Part shown: one piece after another, positions 43,724 through 54,416 of the stretch | Numbering within the stretch: position 1 is the stretch's first letter | How the letters are laid out: every line of letters begins with the position of its first letter | Source of the DNA: Entamoeba invadens IP1 | Taxonomy: Eukaryota; Evosea; Mastigamoebida; Endamoebidae | Length of the DNA stretch: 64,000 nt | Assembly (NCBI RefSeq): GCF_000330505.1 | Contig: NW_004440193.1 | Location: forward strand, 30,508 to 94,507 | Direction: 5' to 3' | Made by a program: the position numbers and the translations under genes | Notes under the pieces: generated by a model | The model's database searches: none | What the model saw: the letters and a program-made list of their open reading frames with translations, nothing else | What the model was told of the DNA's origin: nothing

Positions 43724-44296
43724 TTAAAAGGCATAGATGCACATGAAGATAAAGGAAATTAAAACCTCTGTTGTGAATATCATTAACGAGAAATTTCCCA
43801 TCCATCTCGTCGACACACTCTTCCCTTTGCGCGACACGACAAACGCCATTAACCAGAAACACGCAATGCAAAACCCGAGAATGAAAAACATCAACGTTAA
43901 GTTGAATGTGGCTGCCTCCTTTTGAGCCTTTTCAATGTCTTTTTCATTGAATAGTGGTTGTTTTTCTTTGTGTGAGTCATCAACGTAAATGGTGGAATGT
44001 TGTTGTGGTGGTACCATGTAGGCGGTCTCAGTTTGGTAAGTCTGTGGCATGTAGTAAGGTGGGGCCTGTTGTCCAGCATATGAAGTAGGCGTGTAATTTT
44101 GCTGGTAAGTATTTGGGTTATATGTTGGTGCCTGTGGAGGGAGAGGCATTGGTGGTTGTTCGCCTTGTACATCTTGATGAAGCGGATCACTTTGTGGAGT
44201 AACCACCTGTTGGTTTACTGACATCAAAGAAGGAACAACAGGGGCATTGTAGGTTGAGTTTGTATTTACGTCTGGTGGTGGTAAAGTTGATGACAT
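43724..44296 (-). CDS. Proline/glutamine-rich protein with two C-terminal helices
   Basis: 190 residues. Residues 1-100 are rich in Pro, Gln, Tyr and Thr with PPY/PxY-like groups (QQAPPYYMPQTY), suitable for WW or other adaptor binding. Residues ~126-150 (FNLTLMFFILGFCIACFWLMAF) and ~168-190 (FSLMIFTTEVLISFIFMCI) are transmembrane, with a short basic loop between them (RKGKS). The C-terminus ends in the second helix. No signal peptide, so the N-terminal region is probably cytosolic. The layout recalls short Pro-rich two-pass membrane adaptors, but I cannot name a family. Confidence 0.7.
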   Translation of the reverse strand: MSSTLPPPDVNTNSTYNAPVVPSLMSVNQQVVTPQSDPLHQDVQGEQPPMPLPPQAPTYNPNTYQQNYTPTSYAGQQAPPYYMPQTYQTETAYMVPPQQHSTIYVDDSHKEKQPLFNEKDIEKAQKEAATFNLTLMFFILGFCIACFWLMAFVVSRKGKSVSTRWMGNFSLMIFTTEVLISFIFMCIYAF

Positions 44297-44645
44297 AATC
44301 TTTTCTATCTTTTTGAGTTTGACAGTTCAGAATAGTTTTCATTTATAACATATTTTTATAAAAAGAACTATTTTGTTCTTTATTGGATCTAAAAGAATAA
44401 ATTTTCAACTAAGTTTTTCTCAATTGAAGTTTTGGATTCAATTCAATAAAAAATCGGATAATAAATGTATTATTGTTATAGTTAAATTAATTTATAGAAC
44501 AAATAGAAATTGTCTTTAAAGAGAAATTTTTTTTTTAATACACAACTGTTGATGAAGAACCTTTTGTTGTACTGAAAATGACACCAATGGACTAAACGAA
44601 TAAAAGTGTTCAATTAGTAAATGGGTGTATTCAACTTCTGTTGTT
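44297..44645. other. Spacer
   Basis: About 350 bp, AT-rich; I see nothing in it. Confidence 0.45.
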
Positions 44646-46156
44646 TCACAAAACAATAGCAGTATCAGAGAGGGGGTTCTGTGTGTCGTCCAAATTCATT
44701 GGCTCATCTTCGTCGATCCTTTGAAGTGGAGTTGGGTCTAACGTTTTTTGTGGTTTCTCACTCCTTTCGTCAATGGTTCTTGCAAGTTCGAGGGACTTTC
44801 TGTCGTAGATAACAACCTCGTGGTTGTCTTCAAGTGGGATTTCAGTTTCAACCTGGTTGTAGGTGTTATTTTCTTTGTTGTAGGACCCATACGTAATTAC
44901 AAACATCCCGACCAACAGAACGAAGCAAGAGATTGACGTTGTCAAATTAAAATCCACAACAGGGACAATGGTCATGTAGTAATAATCATAAGTCGTTAAC
45001 CCAACAATCAAGGCAATTGTTATTGTGAAGATTACATGAATGACAAATTGTTTAACTTCCATGGTATGTCTCAATATGAAATACGTAAAGAAGCACGTCG
45101 CTCCACAATACATCACATTCACAAAAGATAGTGCACATATTAACACATACGCTTCGATTGGTTGATGGAATGTTGTGTAGTTCTTCATATTTTCGATGTT
45201 GTTTAACAACAACACAGCAACCATGCAACAAAACTGCCCGAGTCCAACTCCAATAGCCAACAGTATGGCACCTCTGTGTGGTATGTACTTCTACTTGTAA
45301 TTCATTTTTAGTGCTTATTGTATAAGTGTTATATATATTATATTTTATATTATATAGTGTCATATGCTTATAACCAAAATAAACAAACGAAGCTCATACA
45401 TATGAGCAATATGATGTAGTACAAAAAGAGTGCAAACAAAAAGAGACTCTGAAGCGTTTCCAACGCCCAAAGAATGTATGAGCTTTGATACAAATACAAG
45501 AATGAATAAGTGGAGTCGAACAGTAGTGCGAAGAATAAGACAACGATGATGTAAATGTGCTCAAAGTACCACTCCCTCATTGGTGTTTTCCTCCATTTAA
45601 ACAACAAAAATGTAATCCCAACAACCTCAATTCCCATCGCCAAAAAGTGAAGCACATTTGTGAATAACACGTACCAAAACGACTTATATTCGATGATAAA
45701 TTCGAGTACACCAAATTTACTCTCTGTTTGTATTGAAACTTCAATGTTGATGGCTTTCTCTCTTAACGGGTTGACAGACACTACTAAAACCTTCTCACAA
45801 TATCCTGACGTACAACTTGTGTTAAACTCGTTTTCTTTTTCAATCAAAAGTTTGTTGTTTGTGGAAAACACTTGGCTTGAGGTTGTAATTTTCTCTGTTG
45901 TTGTGCCAATTTTGTTCACTTTCAAGTACACGTCGACGAACGAATAAAAAGGTTTAATTTGTGTGATATTGATGTTCCTTTTAAACGTGTTTTGTGGTGT
46001 AGTACTGATAGTCCCAATTTGAACCGTTTTAACTGGGATAAAAAAAGCAAACGCAAACGACAATAAGACTGAAACGAAAATAGCTACAGTCACAATCATT
46101 GAAATAGTTTTGTGTTGTTCGTATAGTGTCTGGTGTGGTCTTTTGTTTATTTCCAT
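44646..46156 (-). CDS. Seven-pass receptor-like membrane protein, two exons
   Basis: Exon 1 46156-45389, intron 45388-45291 (98 nt, GTTTGT...AAGTAG), exon 2 45290-44646; frame is kept and gives 470 residues. A signal anchor near residues 20-40 leads to an extracellular or lumenal region of about 120 residues with one CTSGYC pair. About seven hydrophobic segments follow, split between the exons (LYYIILLICMSF joins KYIPHRGAILLAIG). A cytosolic tail of ~75 acidic, phosphorylatable residues ends the protein. The arrangement (ectodomain, then 7TM, then tail) resembles GOST/intimal-thickness-type 7TM proteins; a receptor or Golgi role is inference. Confidence 0.7.
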
Positions 46157-46556
46157 TTTCTGATTTTAAAGTTCTTTGTTATTTTTTAACCTTGCAAATT
46201 TCTAAGAGCTGTTGGCAATTTCTTTGAAAACAGTTGATATTGTGTGAACAATTGCACAGTTGTACCCAAAAAGTTATTTTTGGTGGAAAATATCTTTAAA
46301 TGCCCTGTTACAGTAAATAATCAAATAGTCAATCCATCTAACTCTTTAATGACTTTTTTCTAAATGAATTTGACTTTTTTCTTCAGAAACTGGACTTTGT
46401 GTTTTGAACCAAAAATAGTTGATGATTTCATTTACATCTTTCATTCATCAATAATAAAAACTAACTCTTTTTTATTAAAAATAAAGAATGAAAATATAAC
46501 TTAAAACCAATTATTCATCAAGTAAAACTAAAGCTATATCAATTTAATAACCCCAC
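46157..46556. other. Spacer between 7TM and TBC genes
   Basis: 400 bp, AT-rich; no feature seen. Confidence 0.45.
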
Positions 46557-47540
46557 TCACTTACTTCGAGACAGATGTGATGGAGAGTCTTTAAATTGAG
46601 AAAACAGGACAAAGGCTTCTGAGAGTGTCGAGTTCATATCGTCATCAGTCCATTCATTGGTTGGGAGGTTTTGTAAAAATTGAACAAGGTCTGCAAACTC
46701 AAGGGTGACGAGTTTCGCGGAGTACTTTTTGAGGATTGCAACGCAGACGTAAAGGTGGAACACCTTAAATCCGTTACCATCTTCATCTGAAAGGTATGTA
46801 TCCCACAACCTCAACCCTTGTTTGAATGAAAACTCTCGAAGCAAAAAGCAGTTAAACCATCGGAATGCAAATTGAATGATTTGGATATTCTCTTCATTTA
46901 ATTTGTCTGCCAACTTAGCGTCGACTCTTTCAAGCACAACATTCATTTCGTCAAGTTGTTTGTAAATTGCGCTTTGCTCAGAAGTGTAGTGATCTTGGAT
47001 GTTCTCAAGGAGAGCAGAAAACATCCAGTAGGTGTCTGCTTCGATCCATTGAAGCTGAGACTCATTAAGGTCGTTCATCACATCTTCGCCAATTTTCATT
47101 GAAAACTCCTCAACGTTGACCACCAAAAGAGGGACAACCAAATCGTTTAAACCCTGCACATATCCACATGCTGGGTGTCTAAGTGCGTATAAGAATAATA
47201 TCCTTTTCATTGCGTTTTGTATTTTGTCAACAAACAGCATTGGGATAGTGATGTTGCTCCTCATGATGTCCATAACAATTTGTTTTCTAATTTTGGTTTC
47301 ATCATTAGTCTCTTCGTTCTCATCTTTTGGTATTGTTTTTAATAGTATGTCGTACTCCTTCCTTTTCTTCTCGAGAACTTTCTCAGTTCGATTCTTTTCT
47401 ACAGGAACATATCGAAGTAAATATTTCCAAACCTGCCACCTCCACTCATCAGGAACACCATGCCAACTGATGTTGAATAATTTTTTTAAATCAACAACAG
47501 GTGTTGATAAAACACGCTCAAAAAGCGCGCTGCGGGACAT
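46557..47540 (-). CDS. TBC-domain Rab GTPase-activating protein (TBC1D22-like)
   Basis: 327 residues from ATG at 47540 (the frame extends one codon to a TTG). The TBC domain fills the protein: WHGVPDEWRWQVWKYLLRYVP, IVMDIMRSNITIP (Arg-finger motif; I-x-x-D-x-x-R is kept), FLYALRHPACGYVQGLNDL (Gln-finger motif Y-x-Q-G kept) and LRLWDTYLSDE. RHPA-GYVQG wording points to the TBC1D22 group. It should accelerate GTP hydrolysis on a Rab. It is divergent from the PX gene, with only 77 bp between the two ATGs, so the two probably share a promoter region. Confidence 0.88.
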   Translation of the reverse strand: MSRSALFERVLSTPVVDLKKLFNISWHGVPDEWRWQVWKYLLRYVPVEKNRTEKVLEKKRKEYDILLKTIPKDENEETNDETKIRKQIVMDIMRSNITIPMLFVDKIQNAMKRILFLYALRHPACGYVQGLNDLVVPLLVVNVEEFSMKIGEDVMNDLNESQLQWIEADTYWMFSALLENIQDHYTSEQSAIYKQLDEMNVVLERVDAKLADKLNEENIQIIQFAFRWFNCFLLREFSFKQGLRLWDTYLSDEDGNGFKVFHLYVCVAILKKYSAKLVTLEFADLVQFLQNLPTNEWTDDDMNSTLSEAFVLFSQFKDSPSHLSRSK

Positions 47541-47617
47541 CAAATTAAAAGTTCACAACCATCTTTTGAAGTTCCTTTGAAAAATGACCGAACTTGAAAT
47601 AATATTCATTTATTGAG

Positions 47618-48583
47618 ATGAGTAAAGGAGTTGCAGTCCCCATCGAAATCACGCTGACCCCACAGGGAAAATCTTACACTGTAGACCTCAGGTGGGCGTG
47701 TTGGTATGTGTGGAAAGTCGAAAACCGCAGATACTCAGACTTTCTGAAGCTTTTCGAGCTTTTGTGCGAGAGGTACGACGAAGACGACTACCCAGAGTTT
47801 CCTGGCAAGTTGTTAGTGCACAGCGAAGAGATGCTGAACGAGAGGAAGTATGACTTAACACTCTATAGCTCCGCTTTACTTACGTCCACTACAACTTTTT
47901 TGGACCCCGTCGTCATCACTTTTTTTAAAGTGCCAACAATGTTACTTTATTTGTACCTCCCACGCCCTGTGAATTATTTTGGGCAATACAAAACAATTCT
48001 CGAGCAAAGCACACTCAATGAAATGAACGAATTTGCAACAAAAATCGAATTGAATGAAGAAGGCGGGAAAAGGTGGTCAAAAACAATTAGAACGATATTG
48101 GGCGCAATGAAATGTGCACCACAAGACTTTGTGTTCACCGTGGAAGAGTACATTAACCCAATGAACGGGGATATTCACATTCCACCACCAACTATCATTA
48201 ATGATGATAACATCTACGCTTTCAACTCAAGAATCAGAGAACTCATGTCAAAAGCAATGGACTTGGTCGAGGTCTCACAAAAAGAACTTTGGAATGTCCA
48301 ACTAACTATATTGAACGATATATACAATCTAAAGGTTGAGACACAAAGTTGTTACGATTCTATTATGTATGACAAAATCAAACTCTCGCCAGACTCTTCA
48401 GACATCCAGGTCTTATGCTATAGATCAATTTGTGATATCGACGTACTGATTTCAGAAAAGTTGATGCCACTCCTCGGAAAAGTTGCTGTTGTATCATCGC
48501 TTGGGAGAAACAAGCAGATGTATTGGTTGCCTTATAACGACAGTGGAAATTTCATGCGGATGTCGTCTTTGTTTAATCTCTAA
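47618..48583 (+). CDS. PX-domain phosphoinositide-binding protein
   Basis: 321 residues. The PX domain occupies about residues 1-115: VWKVENRRYSDFLKLFELLC (the RRYSDF core, with the Arg that contacts PI3P), EFPGKLL (FP-x-K motif), ERKYDLTLYSSALL. The remainder is helical, like the BAR-type or coiled region of sorting nexins, with a run KAMDLVEVSQKELWNVQL. Sorting nexins bind endosomal membranes. Its partner across the shared intergenic region is a RabGAP, consistent with an endosomal theme, though co-regulation is inference. Confidence 0.8.
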   Translation: MSKGVAVPIEITLTPQGKSYTVDLRWACWYVWKVENRRYSDFLKLFELLCERYDEDDYPEFPGKLLVHSEEMLNERKYDLTLYSSALLTSTTTFLDPVVITFFKVPTMLLYLYLPRPVNYFGQYKTILEQSTLNEMNEFATKIELNEEGGKRWSKTIRTILGAMKCAPQDFVFTVEEYINPMNGDIHIPPPTIINDDNIYAFNSRIRELMSKAMDLVEVSQKELWNVQLTILNDIYNLKVETQSCYDSIMYDKIKLSPDSSDIQVLCYRSICDIDVLISEKLMPLLGKVAVVSSLGRNKQMYWLPYNDSGNFMRMSSLFNL

Positions 48584-48861
48584 TTTTGTCACCATTTTAT
48601 GTTGTTTGTTGGCTTAAGATATTCAATTTTTTGATCTTAGTCATTAAACATATAAAAATAAAAAGATATTCAATTCTTTGGAGTGTCACTTTGATTTTTG
48701 AGGTGTAAAAAAGTGAATAAGTATCAAAATTATACAAATGTATTTTTGGTATAATTTATATATGTTGATACGTGATTTATCACAACAAATAAATCAACCC
48801 GTTTTTTGATCATAATTTGGACCATTTATGATAATCAAAAATCAATTTGTTTGGAAATTGA

Positions 48862-49647
48862 TTAGTCGAAGTATACTGGAAGATACAAATTCTTAATTTC
48901 ATTTTTTATTTTTGAAGAAAGACAAGACAATTTGTCTTCTTTGAGTTTGTATGTAAATGTGTCATAAAAGATGGTTTTTGTCAAAATATACTTTGCGTTT
49001 TGTTTGTTAAGAGAGTGTGTTATAAACCTGGTCTTGGGTAACGTGGTAACGAGTTTATCAAGCAAATTTTGTTTCATTGAATCGACCTCTAAAATAAAGT
49101 TTGTGTTAGTAGCTTCCATAACAGTTTTACATATCAAAGAAAACATTTTTTGGTCCATCGTGCCTCGAAGTCTCCAGTCACATCTCACAACATCGAGAAC
49201 ATTTGTTCCCTTTGCAATAAGACTCACAAAAATTGCGTACGAAAGTGCACATTTTTTCAAATTTGAATTTTGTAAAAACTCGTGTAAAAAATTAACAAAA
49301 GTATCATTGACAACACCTCTTATGTCAAGAGAAATAATATCAGCTCGACTGTCAAACAAGATACCTGCACTTTCAAAATCATCAGCGTTTTCAAAAATCA
49401 AATTGAAATGCAACGTTTGCTCTTCGGACTTCAACAAGACCAAAACCGCTTCGAAGGCGTGACACCTCACGTTTTTTAACTTTGGCAATAAAACCATCGT
49501 TTTTAAAACATCACCACTTTTCATGTCATGACTCTGCGTCTGCATGACATACAACGCACATTTTTTTGACACGAAGAGGAGTGTATATAATATGTTGACG
49601 CTTGAAATGTGTTCGACAATTTTTAAGAAAAGAAAGCCCTGAATCAT
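48862..49647 (-). CDS. Unknown protein with F-box/LRR-like leader
   Basis: 261 residues. The start (FLFLKIVEHISSVNILYTLL then FVSKKC) resembles the F-box-like leader that opens many Entamoeba leucine-rich proteins. The remainder has LRR-like periodicity of Leu/Val/Ile but no clean repeat. No transmembrane segment. The local AT content is higher than in most genes here. A substrate adaptor role would be inference only. Confidence 0.6.
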   Translation of the reverse strand: MIQGFLFLKIVEHISSVNILYTLLFVSKKCALYVMQTQSHDMKSGDVLKTMVLLPKLKNVRCHAFEAVLVLLKSEEQTLHFNLIFENADDFESAGILFDSRADIISLDIRGVVNDTFVNFLHEFLQNSNLKKCALSYAIFVSLIAKGTNVLDVVRCDWRLRGTMDQKMFSLICKTVMEATNTNFILEVDSMKQNLLDKLVTTLPKTRFITHSLNKQNAKYILTKTIFYDTFTYKLKEDKLSCLSSKIKNEIKNLYLPVYFD

Positions 49648-49758
49648 TTTTGATAATATTTTGTTCTATAAATTTAAAAAAAATTTAGACTCGAATTTAT
49701 ATAGTATTTATTATTATTATTATTTAATTAAAAAAATAAGAAGAACTTGATTTTCAAA

Positions 49759-49954
49759 ATGCCTGGCGACACACAAGTTTGTTTTCTTTTTGTTATTCAA
49801 CGTCTCTGAAAAACAGCCAGCCCCACAGGGAAACAACAACAAAACAACACAGGACCTCTTTTTTGAAAATATAGAGCACATCGCTCCCGCTCCTTTGCCA
49901 CCCTGTTGTGTCTCCCCACCAACTCAGCCACCACCTCCAATCCCAACTCAATAA
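49759..49954 (+). CDS. Small spliced proline-rich protein, 51 residues
   Basis: Exon 1 49759-49776 (MPGDTQ), intron 49777-49816 (40 nt, GTTTGT...CAG), exon 2 49817-49954. The joined peptide is PAPQGNNNKTTQ, then a short acidic-hydrophobic piece (DLFFENIEHI), then a Pro-rich end with a CC pair (PLPPCCVSPPTQPPPP). Evidence for a real gene: a canonical intron with correct phase, a clean stop and GC content well above the flanks. No family recognised; it is below the length most callers accept. Confidence 0.55.
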
Positions 49955-50101
49955 GTTATTTTTAGTTTTACTGTTGGTGGTATTATTTGAACAATACGAA
50001 TGTTTTATATCCAATTTATATTTAATTTATATTTAAAAATCGTTTAAACATGAAAATATTAAAATAATACCAACTGACAACCTAATTATGAACTTCGATA
50101 C

Positions 50102-51208
50102 TCAGTAGTCACAATAAAGGAGGTCGCCTGGTAAACTGATTTTTCTTTGGTCTGCTGTGTAAAGTTCCAGCCCCACAGGATCACCACTTAGCTTCCCAAA
50201 TACAGGCGGAATAGCTACCGAAAGCGAACCATTCAAAAATTTTGTTTGAAGAGTCTGTTTCCCGATCTTTGCAATAACACCTCCAGCAAGTCCTACACCA
50301 GTGAGAACCACAACAGACCCATTTTTTGGAATAACACACATGTTGATTGTTTTGATGACAGGGAGGGGAAGTTTCTTTTGCATTCGTTTCTCCGTTTTCT
50401 GTGTGTCACGTTAAAAGTTTTGAAACGTATTGAAAACAAACCTCAATTTGACCAACTAAATAGAACCCAAAAGTTCCACTAAAATTGGCAAGTGCGCGGA
50501 TCATATTTGACTCCACAACAGCATCCGATTTGTACTGAAAACTATGGTTCTCTTTTTTAAGCGAGTCGACAACGGAATGGAGTTGTTTGATTGTTTTTTG
50601 CCCATCTTCACAAAGATGTATAATGGTTTCTTTATCTGTCGCATTGTCTAAACCTTTCTTAATTGCAATTACCTTTCCAGCTGCTTCAATGATACGAGCT
50701 CTTATCTCGATATTAAAATGATCATCTGATTGTACACGTTGAAGCACTTGACTTGCTTTCATAACATTGTAGACATCATAACACGTACAACACAAGTATA
50801 ACTCTTTCTATAAGTGCGTGTGTTCTATCTTGTTTTGGTACATTTTTATATAAACAACGAGTTACTACACAAACTGATTTTAACTACTTCGCCAACTACA
50901 GTTTTGGGCTTTAGCTTCACTTCAAAAATACATCTCGCACAGAGCTTATGGCCACAACAACTGCATATTTTCCCAAGAACAGTCGTCGACTGCCCACAAA
51001 CCGCACAAGTCCCAAATATTGCAGACTCGTTGTGTGGGACTCTTTTTTCTGTTTTGTAAAGTTGAATAAGACCTTCAAGTCGTTGTGATCTGTTATGGAA
51101 TGCGGAAGCTGCCTTCGATCTACCCGTTTTGAAAGACTGCGTCCAGTCGCGAATAATCTTTGGCACTTTTGATGGGTGTTGTTGTGGAAAGAGCTGAAAT
51201 TTCGACAT
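50102..51208 (-). CDS. FYVE-like zinc-finger protein, three exons
   Basis: Exons 51208-50875, 50803-50442 and 50398-50102; introns of 71 nt (AAG acceptor) and 43 nt (CAG); 330 residues. A FYVE-type zinc finger at about residues 66-125 reads CAVC...CSCCGHKLCARC...CCTCYD: four Cys pairs in the FYVE spacing, the last pair supplied by exon 2. The basic RRHHCR signature of PI3P-binding FYVE domains is replaced by CCGHKLC, so lipid binding is uncertain; a related FYVE-like finger is an alternative. Exon 2 is helical; exon 3 is a small beta-rich region with many Val and Gly residues. An endosomal role is inferred. Confidence 0.75.
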
Positions 51209-51720
51209 CGTTTAAATTCTTTGTTTATGTCATCTGAGTCTTAAAAACGATAGAATTTGTCGTATACAATAGTCGAGGCAATTCTAAATAGTTGGGTGAA
51301 TCAAATTTGTATTATTGTAAACTATTGGTAATAACTGGTAAGTATTGTCTGTGTCTGTTCGTAATGTTTGAACTATTATTATAGGAATACAAAATTATAA
51401 TTATCTATACAGAGAGCCATGACAAATCCATTAAAAAACCGTTTAAATTTTCAAGGATTTGTACCATATATTTATGTCACTCACAAAGAACAAGTCATTT
51501 TTATTATCAATTATAGTAAATTAAATATATTAATAGTTATTAAAATTGTTTAACTTATTTTTTTCTATCAATCACCGAAATTGTTATGTAAAATGTTATG
51601 TGTTTTTGACGCAAGTTTTTTTAATTTGGTTATAGTTAAAAATATAGTATTAAATAGTACTATGTGTTGATAGGAGATGTTTTGTGAAAAAAAACTGTAA
51701 CTTAGAAAAATCATAAAAGA
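51209..51720. other. Spacer
   Basis: About 510 bp, AT-rich, with nothing visible. Confidence 0.45.
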
Positions 51721-51885
51721 ATGTTTCTTGGCGTGGCCAAAGAAAATTTAGCCATGTACGTCGTTACGTTTCTGTTCCTACTCCTTGTTATGGTCTTTTC
51801 GATAATCGCATTTATACTCATAACAACAGAAAATGTTAGTTTTGATTATACCCAACCCTCTATTCTCGTCGTGAACAACATGTGA
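51721..51885 (+). CDS. Small single-pass membrane protein, 54 residues
   Basis: ATG at 51721 to TGA at 51883-51885. It has a short N-terminal segment (MFLGVAKENLA), a strong transmembrane helix of ~24 residues (MYVVTFLFLLLVMVFSIIAF) and a short polar tail with an NVS sequon. The GC content rises at the start codon and falls after the stop. It is shorter than most gene callers accept. It could be a micropeptide that partners a membrane complex; no family recognised. Confidence 0.5.
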   Translation: MFLGVAKENLAMYVVTFLFLLLVMVFSIIAFILITTENVSFDYTQPSILVVNNM

Positions 51886-52276
51886 TCCAACCGGTGTTAA
51901 TTGATTTATCACTGTTTATTTTATTGTTTTTATTGTTTTTAATATCTTATGTATTGATGAAATACATCAGACGGTACACACTTGTCGTTTAGCTTTATAA
52001 CAAGTTTACCGCAACACTTATTTAACATTACTATTTGTGTTAGTGGTGTGTAATAGAGTTATGTATTGTTACATTTTGCTCTTTACGAATGAAAAGAGTA
52101 GTTTATCTTGATGAGCTCTTGTTATTACCATTAGTCTTCAAACTACTAAAAATTTGAAACCAAAAACATTTTTTGTTTAATATGGTCTTATTACGGGATA
52201 TATTGGGATTGTCTGGGTTTCATTTTCAAGTTTAGAAAACGTTCATAAGGAGTTGACCAAGATCTCAATAATCAAA
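51886..52276. other. Spacer
   Basis: 390 bp, AT-rich; nothing recognised. Confidence 0.45.
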
Positions 52277-53114
52277 ATGTCGCAAGACCCACTTAACACA
52301 CCCATTTTCTGTGGCATGGACTATGTCAAAACGTACGACAGAAACACTTTGGTTGCCGCCTATAAGCTTCTTAACATGTCGTACCAGATCTTATTGGAGA
52401 TGCAAACTACTGGTCCGAGTTTGTTACTTTAAATACATATATTAAAAATAACGCGTAGAGAGTGTTGCTGAGTTGAAGCAAAAAATTGAGGAGAACACTG
52501 TGAATTTGAACAAAGTGATTCAAACAGCATCTGAGGAGACCACAAACAAAATCAAGCAGTTTGATGAACAAGAAAAGTCCCTTCCAGACCTTCTCCAAAT
52601 GTTCGAAATTGCCCAGAAGCAGATTACAGAGAGCGTCTTGAGGCTGAAAGCGCAAGCAAAGGTTCAAAAAGAAGAGAACCAAAAACTGAAGGAGATGTAC
52701 AAAAAAGTTCAGTCCTCACAAGAAGAAGAATTTGAAGGCCTCAGTGAAGAGGCGTCGAAACCACTTGAAGAGAGACTGGAGGTGTTGCAAAAGGAGAAAG
52801 AGAAGATTGCCGAGGAGGTTGGTGGGTTAAAAGAACAGTCACAACACAAAGAGGATTTGGCAAGGGTAGAGAGGGAGTTCAAACAAATAAAAGAGAAGCT
52901 TGAAAATGACACCAAAGATGTCCAACAAAAAATCAATGACAAAAACGCTGAAATCCAAAAAGTCCAAGGCGATGTCGACAAAACCCAAACGGAAATTAAA
53001 GCAAAAGATGTTCAAATCCAGAAACTCAACAGTGACATGATCCAAAAGGACATCGAAATCAAGAAGCTCAGAGCTGAAATCGAGGGTAAAATCGTCGACA
53101 GTTATGCGCTTTAA
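52277..53114 (+). CDS. Coiled-coil protein, two exons
   Basis: Exon 1 52277-52418, intron 52419-52458 (40 nt, GTTTGT...GTAG), exon 2 52459-53114; 265 residues. The first ~45 residues are a small polar-helical leader (NTPIFCGMDYVKTYDRNTL). From about residue 48 to the end it is one long coiled coil rich in Glu, Lys and Gln, with heptads interrupted near residue 115-130. There is no motor or membrane part. Tether, kinetochore or cytoskeletal roles are all possible. The original single-exon reading would miss the N-terminus. Confidence 0.75.
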
Positions 53115-53324
53115 TTCATTTTTTATCGAAGATTCCATGTTATTTTCATTACTTTTCAGAGAAACTGTGCCGACCTATAAGAAGTAACACTGTCAATATC
53201 AAGAAGGAAGTAATGGTAAATAAAACTATAAAAATACTAAACATCATTGATCAAGTTTTGATGTTTGATTGGTAAAGCTAATGCAATACATTTGAGGTAA
53301 AAAGACAACAAGAAGACAAAAAAG

Positions 53325-54074
53325 TTAGAATTTCAACCAATTTGATTCGAAACCTGAAATAGTGTCTGAGATCTGTCCCTTTATGGAGAATTTAGAAAAC
53401 TGGGAAGGAAGGTTTCGATACGTCTTTTGGTAACGGCTTCCTGCATATCCTTCCCATCCAACAAACAATGACAACCCACACGCCTCTTTGTCGGTTTCTA
53501 AAGCTTTTTCACAGGTTGAGCCTTTGCTAAATGTCAGAGATATCACGGTGTTAACAAAAACAAACTAGTTATCCGCTTTAAAACTACAGAACGTGTTATT
53601 GAGACACTCGGATGAGGCACAATCATTACAAAATGTGTCCCAAGTAATCGCCTCCATACGGGAGTCGTTCAACTTGACCTTTGCAGAAATCAACTTTGGA
53701 ATTGTCCCATTAGCGAACACTAACAATGGGGGTGAATAAATGTAATTGACATAAATTCTGCAGTACACATCCGTTTTTGATTTTGCAATAGTGTAGAAAT
53801 TGGTGATTTTCACCTCAGACACCTCGTCGGTTGGAATGAGGAATGAGGCGCCGTCAAATGGTTCAGTGTACTCTGTTGTATTTGTTGTATTCTGTATGGG
53901 TAAGTTTCTAACTTGCCCATCTTTTTCGTAAAAAAGAACGAGCAAGCTACTTTTCTCATTATAATTGATTTTGTAATTGTTTTCCTTCAATCGTTCGAAC
54001 ACTTGGTCATACGAATCTCCAGTGTCCTTTGCCAACACTGCTGTAAGTAACACAATGAATACAACACACTTCAT
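53325..54074 (-). CDS. Secreted glycoprotein, two exons
   Basis: Exon 1 54074-53566, intron 53565-53527 (39 nt, GTTTGT...TTTAG), exon 2 53526-53325; 236 residues. The chosen ATG opens a good signal peptide (MKCVVFIVLLTAVLAK); the frame extends upstream only to non-ATG codons. Several N-glycosylation sequons (NTT, NGT, NDS, NNT) and a Cys cluster (FCNDCASSECLNNTFC) follow. Across the junction the frame reads ADNYKGSTCEKALE. No C-terminal anchor, so it is probably secreted or lumenal. No family recognised. Confidence 0.7.
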
Positions 54075-54416
54075 CTGCTTTTTGAGTTTTTTTTCGTTCC
54101 TAAACAAATAACATTTTAATACCAATTTTTATAATTTTTTAAGAATAGATGTTTTAGACTTTGTTTCCTAAAACTAAAGTTAATAAATTAGTGTAATTTT
54201 TTCTTTTTTATTTATTAAAAAGAAAGAAACAAAATTTTTATTTCATAACTTGGTGTAAAAAATAATTTTTTCTACCCAAATTACATTCAAAACTCCGATT
54301 TGTAAAGGAATAAAATAGCCCAAAAACCCGGAATAAATACAACAAACAAATAACTTTCTTGGGAAAAAACGTGGACATGCAAAATTGGGAAAACCTCATA
54401 TACCTTTTTGTGTGTT

